Source: Rhodococcus sp. OK519 (GTDB lineage Bacteria > Actinomycetota > Actinomycetes > Mycobacteriales > Mycobacteriaceae). Taken from it: a stretch of 64,000 bases of DNA. The DNA is taken from contig NZ_QAOW01000002.1 of the NCBI RefSeq assembly GCF_003051005.1, positions 434,001-498,000 of the forward strand, in the 5' to 3' direction. The notes below the pieces were generated by a model, which made no database searches, was not told the origin of the DNA, and worked only from the letters and a program-made list of their open reading frames with translations. The translations under genes and the position numbers were made by a program. This document shows positions 9,173 to 16,989 of this stretch, piece after piece. The stretch's first letter is position 1. The number at the start of each line of letters is the position of its first letter.

Positions 9173-10213
9173 TCAGTCGACGATCCCGCGCAGCTTCTCG
9201 ATCAGCGCCACCCGCCCGGCTCGGTCCGCGGCCAACGGCATCACGTTGAGAGTGGTGACACCGGCAGCGGCGAAGGCCGCGACACGTTCCTTGACGAAGC
9301 TCTCGGTACCGATCAGGGAGATGGCCCGCGCAAGTTCGTCGGGCACGGCAGCGGTGGCCTCGTCCTTCTTTCCCGCCAGGTACAGGTCCTGAATCTTCTC
9401 GGCCTCCTCCTCGTAGCCGTAGCGGCACGCGAGGTCGTTGTAGAAGTTCTTGCCCTTGGCGCCCATGCCGCCGATGTACAGCGCCAGATTGGGCTTGATC
9501 CACTCCAGCATCGGCTCGACGTCGTCGCCGATGGCCAGCGCCGGGCTCGCGTAGATCTGCAGGTCGCCGAGGCTCGGATCGCGCTTCGCGGTACCCGCCG
9601 CGAGTGCGTCACCCCACACCGACTGCGCCTTCTCCGGGTGGAAGAAGATGGGCTCCCAGCCCTCCGCGATCTCCGCCGTCAGCGCCACGTTCTTGGGGCC
9701 GAGCGACGCGATGACGATCGGGATACGCTCGCGCACAGGGTGATTGATCAGCTTGAGCGGCTTACCCAGACCCGTCCCCCGATCGGCGGGCAGCGGGACC
9801 TGGTAGTACTTGCCCTGGTACTGCACCTTCTCGCGACGCCACACCTGGCGGCAGATGTCGACGAGTTCGCGGGTGCGGCCCAGCGGGGCGTCGTACTTGA
9901 CGCCGTGGAAGCCCTCGATCACCTGCGGCCCCGACGCGCCGATGCCCATGACGAAGCGGCCGTTCGAGACGTAGTCCAGCCCGGCCGCCGTCATCGCCGT
10001 GAGGCTCGGGGTACGGGTGTAGATCTGGAAGATGCCCGACGCCAATTCGATCGTCGACGTCTTGGCGGCCAGGAAGCCCAACTGGCTGACGGCGTCGAAC
10101 GAGTACGCCTCGGGGACGAAGACGATGTCCAGGCCGGCGCGCTCGAGGTCGCCGACCTCCTCGACGGTCTCGGCGAAACCGCCGCTGTAGTTCAAGCCCA
10201 TACCGATGCGCAC
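9173..10213 (-). CDS. LLM-class F420-dependent oxidoreductase
   Basis: A 346-residue TIM-barrel enzyme of the bacterial luciferase-like superfamily, F420-binding type. Typical features are MRIGMGLNYSGGFAETVEEV at the start, FVPEAYSFDAVSQLGFLA (about 31-48), GRFVMGIGASGPQV (85-98) with the adjacent EGFHGVKYD, and IPIVIASLGPKNVALTAEIA (about 165-184). Such enzymes use the deazaflavin F420 to reduce or oxidise diverse substrates; the substrate is unknown. The length is normal for the family. It lies between two universal stress genes on the same strand, which suggests a redox or dormancy role. Confidence 0.88.
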   Translation of the reverse strand: MRIGMGLNYSGGFAETVEEVGDLERAGLDIVFVPEAYSFDAVSQLGFLAAKTSTIELASGIFQIYTRTPSLTAMTAAGLDYVSNGRFVMGIGASGPQVIEGFHGVKYDAPLGRTRELVDICRQVWRREKVQYQGKYYQVPLPADRGTGLGKPLKLINHPVRERIPIVIASLGPKNVALTAEIAEGWEPIFFHPEKAQSVWGDALAAGTAKRDPSLGDLQIYASPALAIGDDVEPMLEWIKPNLALYIGGMGAKGKNFYNDLACRYGYEEEAEKIQDLYLAGKKDEATAAVPDELARAISLIGTESFVKERVAAFAAAGVTTLNVMPLAADRAGRVALIEKLRGIVD

Positions 10214-10266
10214 TTCGGCGACCCCATTCCGTATTACCTGTGACGGACGTTACGACGAAATGGACT

Positions 10267-11202
10267 CTACGACCGCTCGGGCCGAACCACCATCACGGGG
10301 CACTGCGCCTTCTGAACCAGCTCGTTGCTCGTCGACCCCAGCAACAGTCCCCGGAATCCGCCACGGCCGCGGCTGCCCACGACCACCAGCTGAGCCTTCT
10401 GCGACCAGGCCAGCAGATGGGTGCGGGGGCCGTCGATGTACAGCTCGCGCTGGACGTCGACGTCGGGATAGCGATTGCACCAGCCGGCGAGACGCTCGGA
10501 GAGCACCTCACGCTCGGTGTCCTCGAAGCTGCGCGGATCGCGGATACCGCTGCGACCGCCCGCGAGGGTTCCGTGCGGGGTGTCGCTCCAGGCGTGGACC
10601 GCGATCAGTGGGACGCCGCGCAGCGCCGCCTCCTCGAAGGCGACCGAGATGGCCCGCTCACTCGTGGGGCTGCCGTCGATGCCCACGACGACCGGGCCCT
10701 CACTCGGAACCTGGCCGTCGCGCTGATGCACCACGACGACGGGGCACACGCCGTGACTGGCGGCGTTGACAGCGGTGGAGCCGATGCCGCCGGCGGCGCC
10801 GCTGCCGGACGCACCGAGGACGAGCGCGCGCGAGTCCTCGGAGAGGGACACGAGCCACCGGGCCCCACCCATCGTGGAGATCTCGGTGGACACGTCCAGA
10901 TCGGCGGAGACCTTCTTCGCGACCTCGGCGGCACGGCCGAGGATCTCCTTGCCCTCGTCCTCCATCCAGTCGTAGATGCCCGCGACGTCGAGGTACGGGG
11001 CCCCGTAGGTGTAGGGCGAGAAGTTGAGGGCGTGGATGATCCGCAGCGACAGGTTGCGCTCGGCGCACATCCGCGCGGCCCAGACGACAGCCGCCTCCGC
11101 GGCGTCCGATCCGTCGACGCCCACGATCACGGAGTTCGCGTCCCGTGCGGTCGACGGCTCCTTGATGCCCTTCTCCGTGCCCTCTGCGGTCATCCCGCTC
11201 AC
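10267..11202 (-). CDS. Tandem-domain universal stress protein with upstream DosR-like box
   Basis: A 311-residue protein with two UspA domains. Domain one starts SVIVGVDGSDAAEAAVVWAA and has GASGSGAAGGIGSTAV; domain two starts PVVVGIDGSPTSERAI and has GSRGRGGFRGLLLGSTS. Both ATP-binding loops are intact. ATGs at codons 1 and 4 are both possible; GAGGGTGAG lies just upstream of the first. The upstream region carries a near-perfect match to the dormancy box bound by DosR/DevR, so induction by hypoxia or NO is likely. Confidence 0.9.
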   Translation of the reverse strand: MSGMTAEGTEKGIKEPSTARDANSVIVGVDGSDAAEAAVVWAARMCAERNLSLRIIHALNFSPYTYGAPYLDVAGIYDWMEDEGKEILGRAAEVAKKVSADLDVSTEISTMGGARWLVSLSEDSRALVLGASGSGAAGGIGSTAVNAASHGVCPVVVVHQRDGQVPSEGPVVVGIDGSPTSERAISVAFEEAALRGVPLIAVHAWSDTPHGTLAGGRSGIRDPRSFEDTEREVLSERLAGWCNRYPDVDVQRELYIDGPRTHLLAWSQKAQLVVVGSRGRGGFRGLLLGSTSNELVQKAQCPVMVVRPERS

Positions 11203-11332
11203 CCTCTTCCGTTTGCGACGAATCGGTGCGGCATTCGAGGTCGATCCAGCCTCGGATCGATCCGATCGAGGTGCCGCCTTCGACGTTAGTCACTCGGAGG
11301 GGTTTCCGTGGGGGTGCGAGGGTCCCGAGTAG

Positions 11333-11352
11333 TTCGGGACCAAAGTCCCGTT
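11333..11352 (-). promoter_or_regulatory. DosR/DevR-like dormancy box
   Basis: The 20-mer TTCGGGACCAAAGTCCCGTT closely matches the mycobacterial DosR consensus TTSGGGACTWWAGTCCCSAA. A second GGTCCCGA/TTCGGGACC inverted repeat overlaps it on the left. It lies about 130 bases upstream of the universal stress gene at 10267-11202 and about 95 bases upstream of nsrR. Confidence 0.6.
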
Positions 11353-11407
11353 CGCGCGGGGCCAAGGTCGGGACTTCGGATTCGGATACGCGACCCGCGT
11401 CACATTT

Positions 11408-11430
11408 AATTGGAATCTTGGATTCCAATT
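11408..11430 (+). promoter_or_regulatory. Palindromic operator in front of nsrR-hmp
   Basis: A perfect inverted repeat with ten-base arms AATTGGAATC and GATTCCAATT around a three-base spacer ends 15 bases before the nsrR ATG. Its place and symmetry fit an Rrf2-family operator, probably for autoregulation of nsrR and control of hmp. Confidence 0.65.
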
Positions 11431-11445
11431 TCCTACGGTCGAGTC

Positions 11446-11892
11446 ATGCAGCTGACGCAGTTCACCGATCTGGGCCTGCGGATCGTGATGCGCCTGGCAA
11501 CCGGCCAGGCCGGGTCCGCCGCGCCCAACACGCGGACGATCGCCGATCAGCTGGCCGTCTCGTACACCCACGCAACCAAAGTGGTTGCGCGGCTGAGCGA
11601 GCTCGGCGTGGTGACCACCCGGCGCGGACGCGGTGGAGGACTCGCCATCACCGAACTGGGCCGCACCGCCTCGGTGGGGTGGCTGACACGTCAACTCGAA
11701 GGCGACGGCGAGGTCGTCACGTGCGAGGGCGACAAACCGTGCCCGCTGCGCAACGGGTGCCGACTGCGGTCGGCGCTGCGCGGCGCCCAGGACGCGTTCT
11801 ACACCGCGCTCGACGCGATGACCGTCCGCGACCTCACCACCCACACAACCGTGCTGCCGACACCCGTCGTGCCGGCAGTGACCGAACCGTAA
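11446..11892 (+). CDS. nsrR: Rrf2-family nitric oxide-sensing repressor NsrR
   Basis: A 148-residue winged-helix regulator. The N-terminus MQLTQFTDLGLRIVMRLA and TIADQLAVSYTHATKVVARL (DNA-recognition region, about 38-57) are typical of NsrR. Three cysteines spaced C-x5-C-x5-C (CEGDKPC then PLRNGC, about residues 87-99) would bind a NO-sensitive iron-sulfur cluster. When NO damages the cluster, repression of NO-detoxifying genes is lifted. The downstream ATG was chosen over one 36 bases earlier because it aligns with family starts and leaves the palindrome outside the gene. hmp follows after 24 bases. Confidence 0.92.
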   Translation: MQLTQFTDLGLRIVMRLATGQAGSAAPNTRTIADQLAVSYTHATKVVARLSELGVVTTRRGRGGGLAITELGRTASVGWLTRQLEGDGEVVTCEGDKPCPLRNGCRLRSALRGAQDAFYTALDAMTVRDLTTHTTVLPTPVVPAVTEP

Positions 11893-11916
11893 AACCCCGA
11901 CCGACAGGAGAATCCG

Positions 11917-13140
11917 ATGCTCTCGGAGGCCTCGAAGGAAACCGTCCGCGCCACGCTGCCCGCCGTCGGCGCCGCGATCGGCGACATCACGCCGCTGTTC
12001 TACCGCAAGATGTTCGACGCCCACCCGGAGCTCGAGCGGAACCTGTTCAACCGGGGCAACCAGAGCCAGGGCGAGCAGCAGAAGGCCCTCGCCGGCGCCA
12101 TCGCCGCGTTCGCGACGCTGCAACTCGACCCCGATCCGGAGCGGGTCCAAACGATCCTGTCCCGAATCGCGCACAAGCACGCATCCCTCGGGATCACCGC
12201 CGACCAGTACTGGATCGTGCACAAGTACCTGTTCGAGGCCATCGTCGAGGTCCTCGGCGAGGCCGTCACGCCCGAGGTGGCCTCGGCGTGGGACGAGGTC
12301 TACTGGCTGATGGCCAACACCCTCATCGCGATGGAAGCCGGGCTGTACGAGCAGGCCGGCGTCGAGGCGGGCGACGTGTGGCGCGCAGTGCGGGTGGCCC
12401 GACGCGAGCACCAGTCGGCGGACACCGTCTCCTTCACGCTCCAGTCGGTCGACGGCTCCGTGCTTCCGACGTTCGCGCCAGGACAGTACATCTCGGTCGC
12501 CGTACACCTGCCCGACGGAGCCCGACAGATCCGGCAGTACAGCCTCGCGTGCGGGCCCACCGACGCCCAGTGGCGGATCACCGTCAAGCGCATCGCCGCC
12601 CACCCGCTCCCCGACGGCTCTGCCGCGCCCGCAGGTGAGGTGTCGAACTTCCTGTACGACAATGTCTTCGAGGGAGACGAACTCGCCGCATCGCTGCCGT
12701 TCGGCGATTTGGTCCTGCCGAACGACGACGCACCACTGCTGCTCGTCTCCGCCGGGATCGGCTGCACGCCGATGATCGGCATGCTCGACCACCTCGCGAC
12801 CACCGGCGACCCGCGTCGCATCTCGGTGCTGCACGCCGACCGTTCCGCGGCGCAGCACGCGCACCGCGCGGAACTCACCGAGCTGGTCGACCGACTGCCG
12901 TCGGGCGTGATGCACCGCTGGTACGAGGACCTCGGCGCGCGCGAGGCGTTCACCGGAACCCGACTGGGCCGTGCGGATCTGACCGACGTCACCGTCGAAC
13001 CGGGCACGCGCGCCTTCCTGTGCGGCCCGCTCCCGTTCATGCTGGCGATGAAGGAATCCCTCATCGCCCGCGACGTGCCGGAGGAGAACATCCACTACGA
13101 GGTGTTCGGACCCGACAGCTGGGCCGGCGCCACCGCGTAG
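11917..13140 (+). CDS. hmp: Flavohaemoglobin, nitric oxide dioxygenase
   Basis: A 407-residue flavohaemoprotein that converts NO and O2 to nitrate using NADPH. The globin domain (1-140) includes ITPLFYRKMFDAHPEL and the proximal region HKHASLGI. A ferredoxin-reductase-like FAD domain follows (about 155-265) with RQIRQYSLACGP (RxYSL type) and FEGDELAASLPFGD. The NAD-binding domain (about 270-405) has LLVSAGIGCTPMIGML and ends with the family motif HYEVFGPD. AGGAGA sits eight bases before the ATG. The gene forms an operon with nsrR, so it is expected to be induced by NO. Confidence 0.95.
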   Translation: MLSEASKETVRATLPAVGAAIGDITPLFYRKMFDAHPELERNLFNRGNQSQGEQQKALAGAIAAFATLQLDPDPERVQTILSRIAHKHASLGITADQYWIVHKYLFEAIVEVLGEAVTPEVASAWDEVYWLMANTLIAMEAGLYEQAGVEAGDVWRAVRVARREHQSADTVSFTLQSVDGSVLPTFAPGQYISVAVHLPDGARQIRQYSLACGPTDAQWRITVKRIAAHPLPDGSAAPAGEVSNFLYDNVFEGDELAASLPFGDLVLPNDDAPLLLVSAGIGCTPMIGMLDHLATTGDPRRISVLHADRSAAQHAHRAELTELVDRLPSGVMHRWYEDLGAREAFTGTRLGRADLTDVTVEPGTRAFLCGPLPFMLAMKESLIARDVPEENIHYEVFGPDSWAGATA

Positions 13141-13155
13141 TCACTCCCGACAGCG

Positions 13156-13196
13156 ACCACGGCCGTCGGCGACATCACGTCGCCGACGGCCGTGGT
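13156..13196. terminator. Perfect 18-bp stem terminator after hmp
   Basis: ACCACGGCCGTCGGCGAC and its exact complement are separated by five bases, 15 bases after the hmp stop. This is one of the strongest hairpins in the window. Confidence 0.8.
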
Positions 13197-13234
13197 TCGT
13201 GGGCGTGGCCGGGGCGAGTGTTCTAACGTGAGGT

Positions 13235-14257
13235 GTGGCCCGACCCCAGTTGATCCTGTCGCCGCTGACACCCGCGGCGATCTTCCTCGTGCTCACCATC
13301 GACGAGGGGGGTGAGGACACCGTTCGCGACCTGCTCTCCGACGTCGACGGCCTGCGCAAGGCCGTCGGATTCCGAGTGCCCGATTCGGGATTGGTATGCG
13401 TCGCGTCGATCGGTTCGTCCGCGTGGGGCCGCCTGTTCGACGGCCCCCGGCCGGCCGAACTGCACGAGTTCGTCGAACTCGACGGCGGACGGCACCGCGC
13501 ACCCGCGACGCCGGGCGACCTGCTCTTCCACCTGCGCGCGGTGTCGATGGATCTCTGCTTCGAACTCGCGTCCAAGATCATGGGACGGCTGCGCGGCGCC
13601 GCGACCGTCGTCGACGAGACGCACGGCTTCCGCTACTTCGAACAGCGCGACCTGCTCGGGTTCGTCGACGGCACCGAGAACCCGGAGGACGTCGAGGCGG
13701 CCGAGGCCGCACTCATCGGCGACGAGGATCCCGATTTCCTCGGCGGCAGCTACGTGATCGTGCAGAAGTACCTGCACGACATGGCCTCCTGGAACGCGAT
13801 CTCCACCGAGGAGCAGGAGCGCGTCATCGGCCGCACCAAGCTCGACGACATCGAATTCGCCGACGACGTCAAACCGTCCAATTCCCATGTCGCCCTGAAC
13901 ACCATCACCGACGAGAACGGCGACGAGCGGCAGATCCTGCGCGTCAACATGCCGTTCGGCAGCCTCGGTGACGACGAGTTCGGTACGTACTTCATCGGAT
14001 ATGCGGCCACCCCCTCGGTCACCGAGGAGATGCTGCGCAACATGTTCATCGGCAAGCCCGAGGGCAACACCGATCGCATCCTCGACTTCTCCACGGCCGT
14101 CACCGGCGGCCTGTTCTTCTCCCCCACCGTCGAGTTCTTCGACGACCTCCCACCGGCGCCGGGGATCCGGCAGTCCGGCACCGAAGACACGAGCCCGTCT
14201 CCCGCCGCTGACGGATCACTCGGAATTGGCAGTCTGAGAAGGAGTTCCACACGATGA
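13235..14257 (+). CDS. dypB: Dye-decolourising peroxidase DypB, encapsulin cargo
   Basis: A 340-residue haem peroxidase of the Dyp family, B type. The signature GFVDGTENPED (about 143-153) supplies the catalytic Asp, and the proximal haem His lies in SNSHVALN. Related rhodococcal enzymes oxidise dyes, Mn2+ and lignin model compounds with H2O2. The last residues DGSLGIGSLRRSSTR match the encapsulation signal (LxIGSLR type) that anchors cargo inside encapsulin shells. The start is GTG. The stop overlaps the encapsulin ATG by four bases, so both are made together. Confidence 0.95.
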   Translation: MARPQLILSPLTPAAIFLVLTIDEGGEDTVRDLLSDVDGLRKAVGFRVPDSGLVCVASIGSSAWGRLFDGPRPAELHEFVELDGGRHRAPATPGDLLFHLRAVSMDLCFELASKIMGRLRGAATVVDETHGFRYFEQRDLLGFVDGTENPEDVEAAEAALIGDEDPDFLGGSYVIVQKYLHDMASWNAISTEEQERVIGRTKLDDIEFADDVKPSNSHVALNTITDENGDERQILRVNMPFGSLGDDEFGTYFIGYAATPSVTEEMLRNMFIGKPEGNTDRILDFSTAVTGGLFFSPTVEFFDDLPPAPGIRQSGTEDTSPSPAADGSLGIGSLRRSSTR

Positions 14258-15054
14258 ACAACCTCTACCGCGGTCTGGCCCCCATCACCGACGCCGCGTG
14301 GGCGTCGATCGAAGAAGAGGCGACGCGAACCTTCAAGCGGCACATCGCAGGACGCACCGTCGTCGACGTCTCCGGACCGCACGGCACCGACTTCTCCGCG
14401 GTCGGACTGGGACGCACCACCGCGATCGACTCACCCGCTACCGGCGTGCAGGCACGCCAGCGGCGCGTCGCCCCGCTCGTGGAACTGAGGGTGCCGTTCA
14501 CGCTGTCGCGCGAGGAGATCGACAACGTCGAGCGCGGCGCGCAGGACGCCGACTGGGATGCGGTCAAGGACGCCGCGAAGAAGATCGCGTTCGCCGAGGA
14601 CCGCGCGATCTTCGAGGGCTACGCCGCCGCGGGCATCGAGGGCATCCGTGCGAGCGCGTCGAATCCGCCGCTGCAGTTGCCCGAGGACGTCCGCGACGTG
14701 CCCGAGGTCATCAGCCAGGCTCTGTCAGAACTGCGCCTGGCCGGTGTGGACGGCCCGTACTCGGTGCTGCTCAGCGCCGAGGCGTACACGCTGGTGAGCG
14801 AGACGTCGGATCACGGCTACCCGATCCGCGAGCACATCCGTCGACTCATCGACGGCGACATCATCTGGGCGCCCGCCATCGACGGCGCGTTCGTGCTGAC
14901 CACCCGTGGCGGCGACTTCGACCTCCAGATCGGGCAGGACCTCTCGATCGGCTACCTGTCGCACGATTCCGAGACCGTCGAGCTGTACTTCCAGGAGTCG
15001 CTGACATTCCTCACCTACACGGGCGAGGCCTCGGTCGCCCTGTCGGCGCGCTGA
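14254..15054 (+). CDS. enc: Family 1 encapsulin shell protein
   Basis: A 266-residue HK97-fold nanocompartment protein, the normal length for family 1 encapsulins. It begins MNNLYRGLAPITDAAWASIE, has RVAPLVELRVPFTLSREEID (about 73-92) and ends LYFQESLTFLTYTGEASVAL, all typical. Sixty copies would form a shell of about 24 nm around the upstream peroxidase. GAAGGAG precedes the ATG, inside the dypB stop region. The capsid-like fold is shared with phages, but this gene belongs to the host flank. Confidence 0.95.
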   Translation: MNNLYRGLAPITDAAWASIEEEATRTFKRHIAGRTVVDVSGPHGTDFSAVGLGRTTAIDSPATGVQARQRRVAPLVELRVPFTLSREEIDNVERGAQDADWDAVKDAAKKIAFAEDRAIFEGYAAAGIEGIRASASNPPLQLPEDVRDVPEVISQALSELRLAGVDGPYSVLLSAEAYTLVSETSDHGYPIREHIRRLIDGDIIWAPAIDGAFVLTTRGGDFDLQIGQDLSIGYLSHDSETVELYFQESLTFLTYTGEASVALSAR

Positions 15055-15093
15055 CCCGGCCCGGAGTTGTTGCTCACACGAACGAAACAAGGG

Positions 15094-15126
15094 TTGACAG
15101 CGAAGCAGGAGCGAAGGCTAACCTAA
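15094..15126 (+). promoter_or_regulatory. Promoter with IdeR/DtxR-like iron box
   Basis: TTGACA at 15094-15099 could be a -35 element. A 19-mer at 15108-15126 ending AGGCTAACCTAA matches 14 of 19 positions of the IdeR consensus TTAGGTTAGGCTAACCTAA, and its right half is perfect. It overlaps the likely -10, so an iron-loaded repressor would block transcription of the 82-residue gene. Confidence 0.5.
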
Positions 15127-15187
15127 ACTTCGTCGCCTGAACGGCGACGGAGGTCCCGGACGGCCGGGGACGTGAGGAGCAGCTTTC

Positions 15188-15436
15188 GTGATCGACGACC
15201 TGATCGAACTCGCCCATTCCCAGAATGTCGTGCGCGAGATGCTGCCCAGCCCCGACGGGTGCGACGAGTACGTTCTCGCGTGCGCCGACGGCGTGACGAC
15301 GATCCGGCTGTGGGTGCGCTCCGACGGCAAGTTCTCACGGGCGTTCGGCAACGCGGGATCACTGAGCCTCGGCCAGGTCATGACCGTATGCGGCCTCTCC
15401 TACTCGGCGCGGCAGGCTGCCGCCCCGGCCGCCTGA
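15188..15436 (+). CDS. Small conserved-type protein behind an iron box
   Basis: An 82-residue protein I do not recognise. It begins MIDDLIELAHSQNVVREML, has two cysteines spaced six residues apart (CDEYVLAC), an aromatic-rich TTIRLWVRSDGKFSRAF segment and an Ala-rich end. The GTG start is supported by AGGAGC about nine bases upstream. The promoter overlaps an IdeR-like box, so expression may rise in iron limitation. No signal peptide or membrane helix is visible. Confidence 0.7.
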   Translation: MIDDLIELAHSQNVVREMLPSPDGCDEYVLACADGVTTIRLWVRSDGKFSRAFGNAGSLSLGQVMTVCGLSYSARQAAAPAA

Positions 15437-15454
15437 ACAGCGACTCGAACAAGA

Positions 15455-15481
15455 AAGTCCCCGCCCACCGGGCGGGGACTT
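15455..15481. terminator. Bidirectional terminator
   Basis: A perfect 12-base stem AAGTCCCCGCCC/GGGCGGGGACTT with a three-base loop separates the 82-residue gene from the convergent peptidase gene. Confidence 0.85.
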
Positions 15482-15500
15482 CTTCGTTCTGTAGGTCCGA

Positions 15501-16343
15501 CTACATGGTGGCGGATGCGCCGCGCCACGTGACCGCCACGCCACGCTCTTCGAGCCACGCCGACGGATCGACCTTGGCGCCGTTCGCGCTCCACACCTCG
15601 AAGTGGAGGTGCGGGCCGGTGGACTGGCCGCGGTTGCCGACCGTGGCGATCTGCTGACCGGCGACCACGTGCTGGCCGACGCGCACCTGGTAGTCGTTGA
15701 CGTGGCCGTAGACGGTGGTGGTGCCGTCGTCGTGCTTGACGCGCACCCACAGGCCGAAGCCGGACGCGGGACCGGCGTCGACGACGACACCGTCTGCCGC
15801 AGCGTGGACCGGGGTGCCGATCGGCGCCGCGATGTCGAGACCGCCGTGATGGCTGCCCCAGCGCGGGCCGAAGTCGGAGGTCAGCGTGCCGGAGACGGGC
15901 TTCACGGCGCGCGCCTGGGGCTGGCCCACCGAACCGAAGGCCGCCTCGGCCGCGGCCGTGAGGTTGTCGACGACGTCCTGCACCTGCGCAAGCTCGGTCG
16001 GGATCTCGACCGCCTTGGCCGCCTGGATCAGTTCCTGCGCGGAGGGCAGCACCGGCGCGGCGGGGAGGGCGGGAAGCTGGAACTGCGGGAGCGGGGGCAG
16101 TTCGAGACCCGCGGGCAGGAGGCCGGCAGGGATCTGGAGCGGAGCCGGTTCGGCGGCGGCGCTGCCTGCCCCCAGCTGGGCACCGGCGGTGAGGATGGCG
16201 CCCGTCGCGGCGGCAACCGTCGCGGCCTTCAGGCCTGCGCCGGGACCGGAGGTCTCACAGCGATGACGCCCGCGCGGAGCGACCGGATCGAAGTCGATGA
16301 TCACAGCATCAGCTGACGTCCGGTTATGGCGTCCCACAGTCAC
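15501..16343 (-). CDS. Secreted M23-family metallopeptidase (LytM-like)
   Basis: A 280-residue exported peptidoglycan hydrolase. A basic N-terminus and hydrophobic Ala-rich segment (about 36-66) act as signal peptide or anchor. A Pro-rich linker follows, then the M23 domain (about 150-270) with zinc ligands in HHGGLDIA (H-x3-D) and HLHFEV (H-x-H), plus GHVNDYQVRVGQHVVAGQ. Such enzymes cleave peptide cross-links during growth or division. An untranslated stretch of more than 100 bases upstream may hold regulatory elements. Confidence 0.88.
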   Translation of the reverse strand: MTVGRHNRTSADAVIIDFDPVAPRGRHRCETSGPGAGLKAATVAAATGAILTAGAQLGAGSAAAEPAPLQIPAGLLPAGLELPPLPQFQLPALPAAPVLPSAQELIQAAKAVEIPTELAQVQDVVDNLTAAAEAAFGSVGQPQARAVKPVSGTLTSDFGPRWGSHHGGLDIAAPIGTPVHAAADGVVVDAGPASGFGLWVRVKHDDGTTTVYGHVNDYQVRVGQHVVAGQQIATVGNRGQSTGPHLHFEVWSANGAKVDPSAWLEERGVAVTWRGASATM

Positions 16344-16846
16344 TTACCTCGTTAATCGGTTTCTTCGGCCGCACACTCCGGAGTGCACTCGATCTTGCTG
16401 CCGAGCCAAGGTAACAAATCTATATACGGCTCCGCCAGCGTTACCTGATCTTTATCTTCGGGGTTTCTGCGTAGACGCTGGGAGCGCAGGTCGATCACGT
16501 CTCGGTGCGGTTCGGCTTCCGGGCGTGTCATCCGCCTACCGTCACGTGAGTGGCGACAGTGTTCGAGCGGACACGACTCCCAGTGGGTCTTGCTGTGGTC
16601 GGAGTGGGGCTACCTCCGTCCGGGTTCGCGCCGGCTCGGCGTCGCCTACACCCTGATCGCGACCAGATACGACGAGTGAGCACCCCTGCCCGGCGACGTT
16701 CCTGGCCGCCGGGCCCGGCGCGACGGTCCACATGTGTGTTCGACCCGCCCGTCGCATGAGGACCCGACCGATTCATCGCAGGCCCCTTCCGGCGGCTACA
16801 CTCCCTAACTGCGGAACAGCGCGAACTCGGTTCGCACCCCGCCCCC
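16344..16846. other. Intergenic region upstream of the peptidase and tRNA
   Basis: No convincing gene is present in about 500 bases. An inverted repeat AGGTAAC/GTTACCT (16408-16446) lies upstream of the peptidase and could be a regulator site. The leader seen by peptidase transcripts lacks the conserved blocks of the c-di-AMP riboswitch. The right end should hold the promoter of the split host tRNA gene. Confidence 0.5.
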
Positions 16847-16890
16847 GCCCTCGTAGCTCAGGGGATAGAGCACGGCTCTCCTAAAGCCGG
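16847..16890 (+). pseudogene. 5' half of host tRNA-Arg(CCU), broken by prophage
   Basis: GCCCTCGTAGCTCAGGGGAT continues through the D arm and anticodon arm to GGCTCTCCTAAAGCCGG. After this the sequence no longer follows a tRNA. The missing variable loop, T arm and acceptor end lie at 63386-63414. Joining the two pieces gives a perfect 73-base tRNA with a seven-pair acceptor stem GCCCTCG/CGAGGGC, so the native gene was split by integration. Confidence 0.88.
16874..16890. other. Attachment site core, left (attL)
   Basis: This 17-base sequence is shared exactly with the right end and spans the whole anticodon stem-loop of tRNA-Arg(CCU). Bases on both sides differ between the two copies. Confidence 0.88.
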
Positions 16891-16925
16891 GCGGGACCGC
16901 CATCTACCTGCGCAAACATTCGCCG

Positions 16926-16945
16926 CGTGGAGCAAACGTGGAGCA
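16926..16945 (+). repeat. Two CGTGGAGCA repeats, probable integrase arm sites
   Basis: CGTGGAGCA occurs at 16926-16934 and 16937-16945. Three more copies flank the integrase end at 63198-63239. In the circular phage these five would sit on both sides of the attP core, the arrangement of arm-type binding sites of tyrosine integrases. Confidence 0.6.
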
Positions 16946-16989
16946 GGGATGGGTCGAAGAGATTCATCGGGTAGGCTCACCGACTGCCA

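Noticed and set aside
11290-13095. A 601-codon minus-strand frame opposite nsrR and hmp
   Set aside because: It is antisense to two well-recognised genes and resembles no protein.
14254-15054. Encapsulin as part of the prophage because of its HK97 fold
   Set aside because: It lies outside the attachment site, is coupled to dypB and matches family 1 encapsulins.
16344-16560. A c-di-AMP (ydaO-type) riboswitch before the M23 peptidase
   Set aside because: Related wall hydrolases often have one, but the conserved GGGGACC-type blocks are not present.
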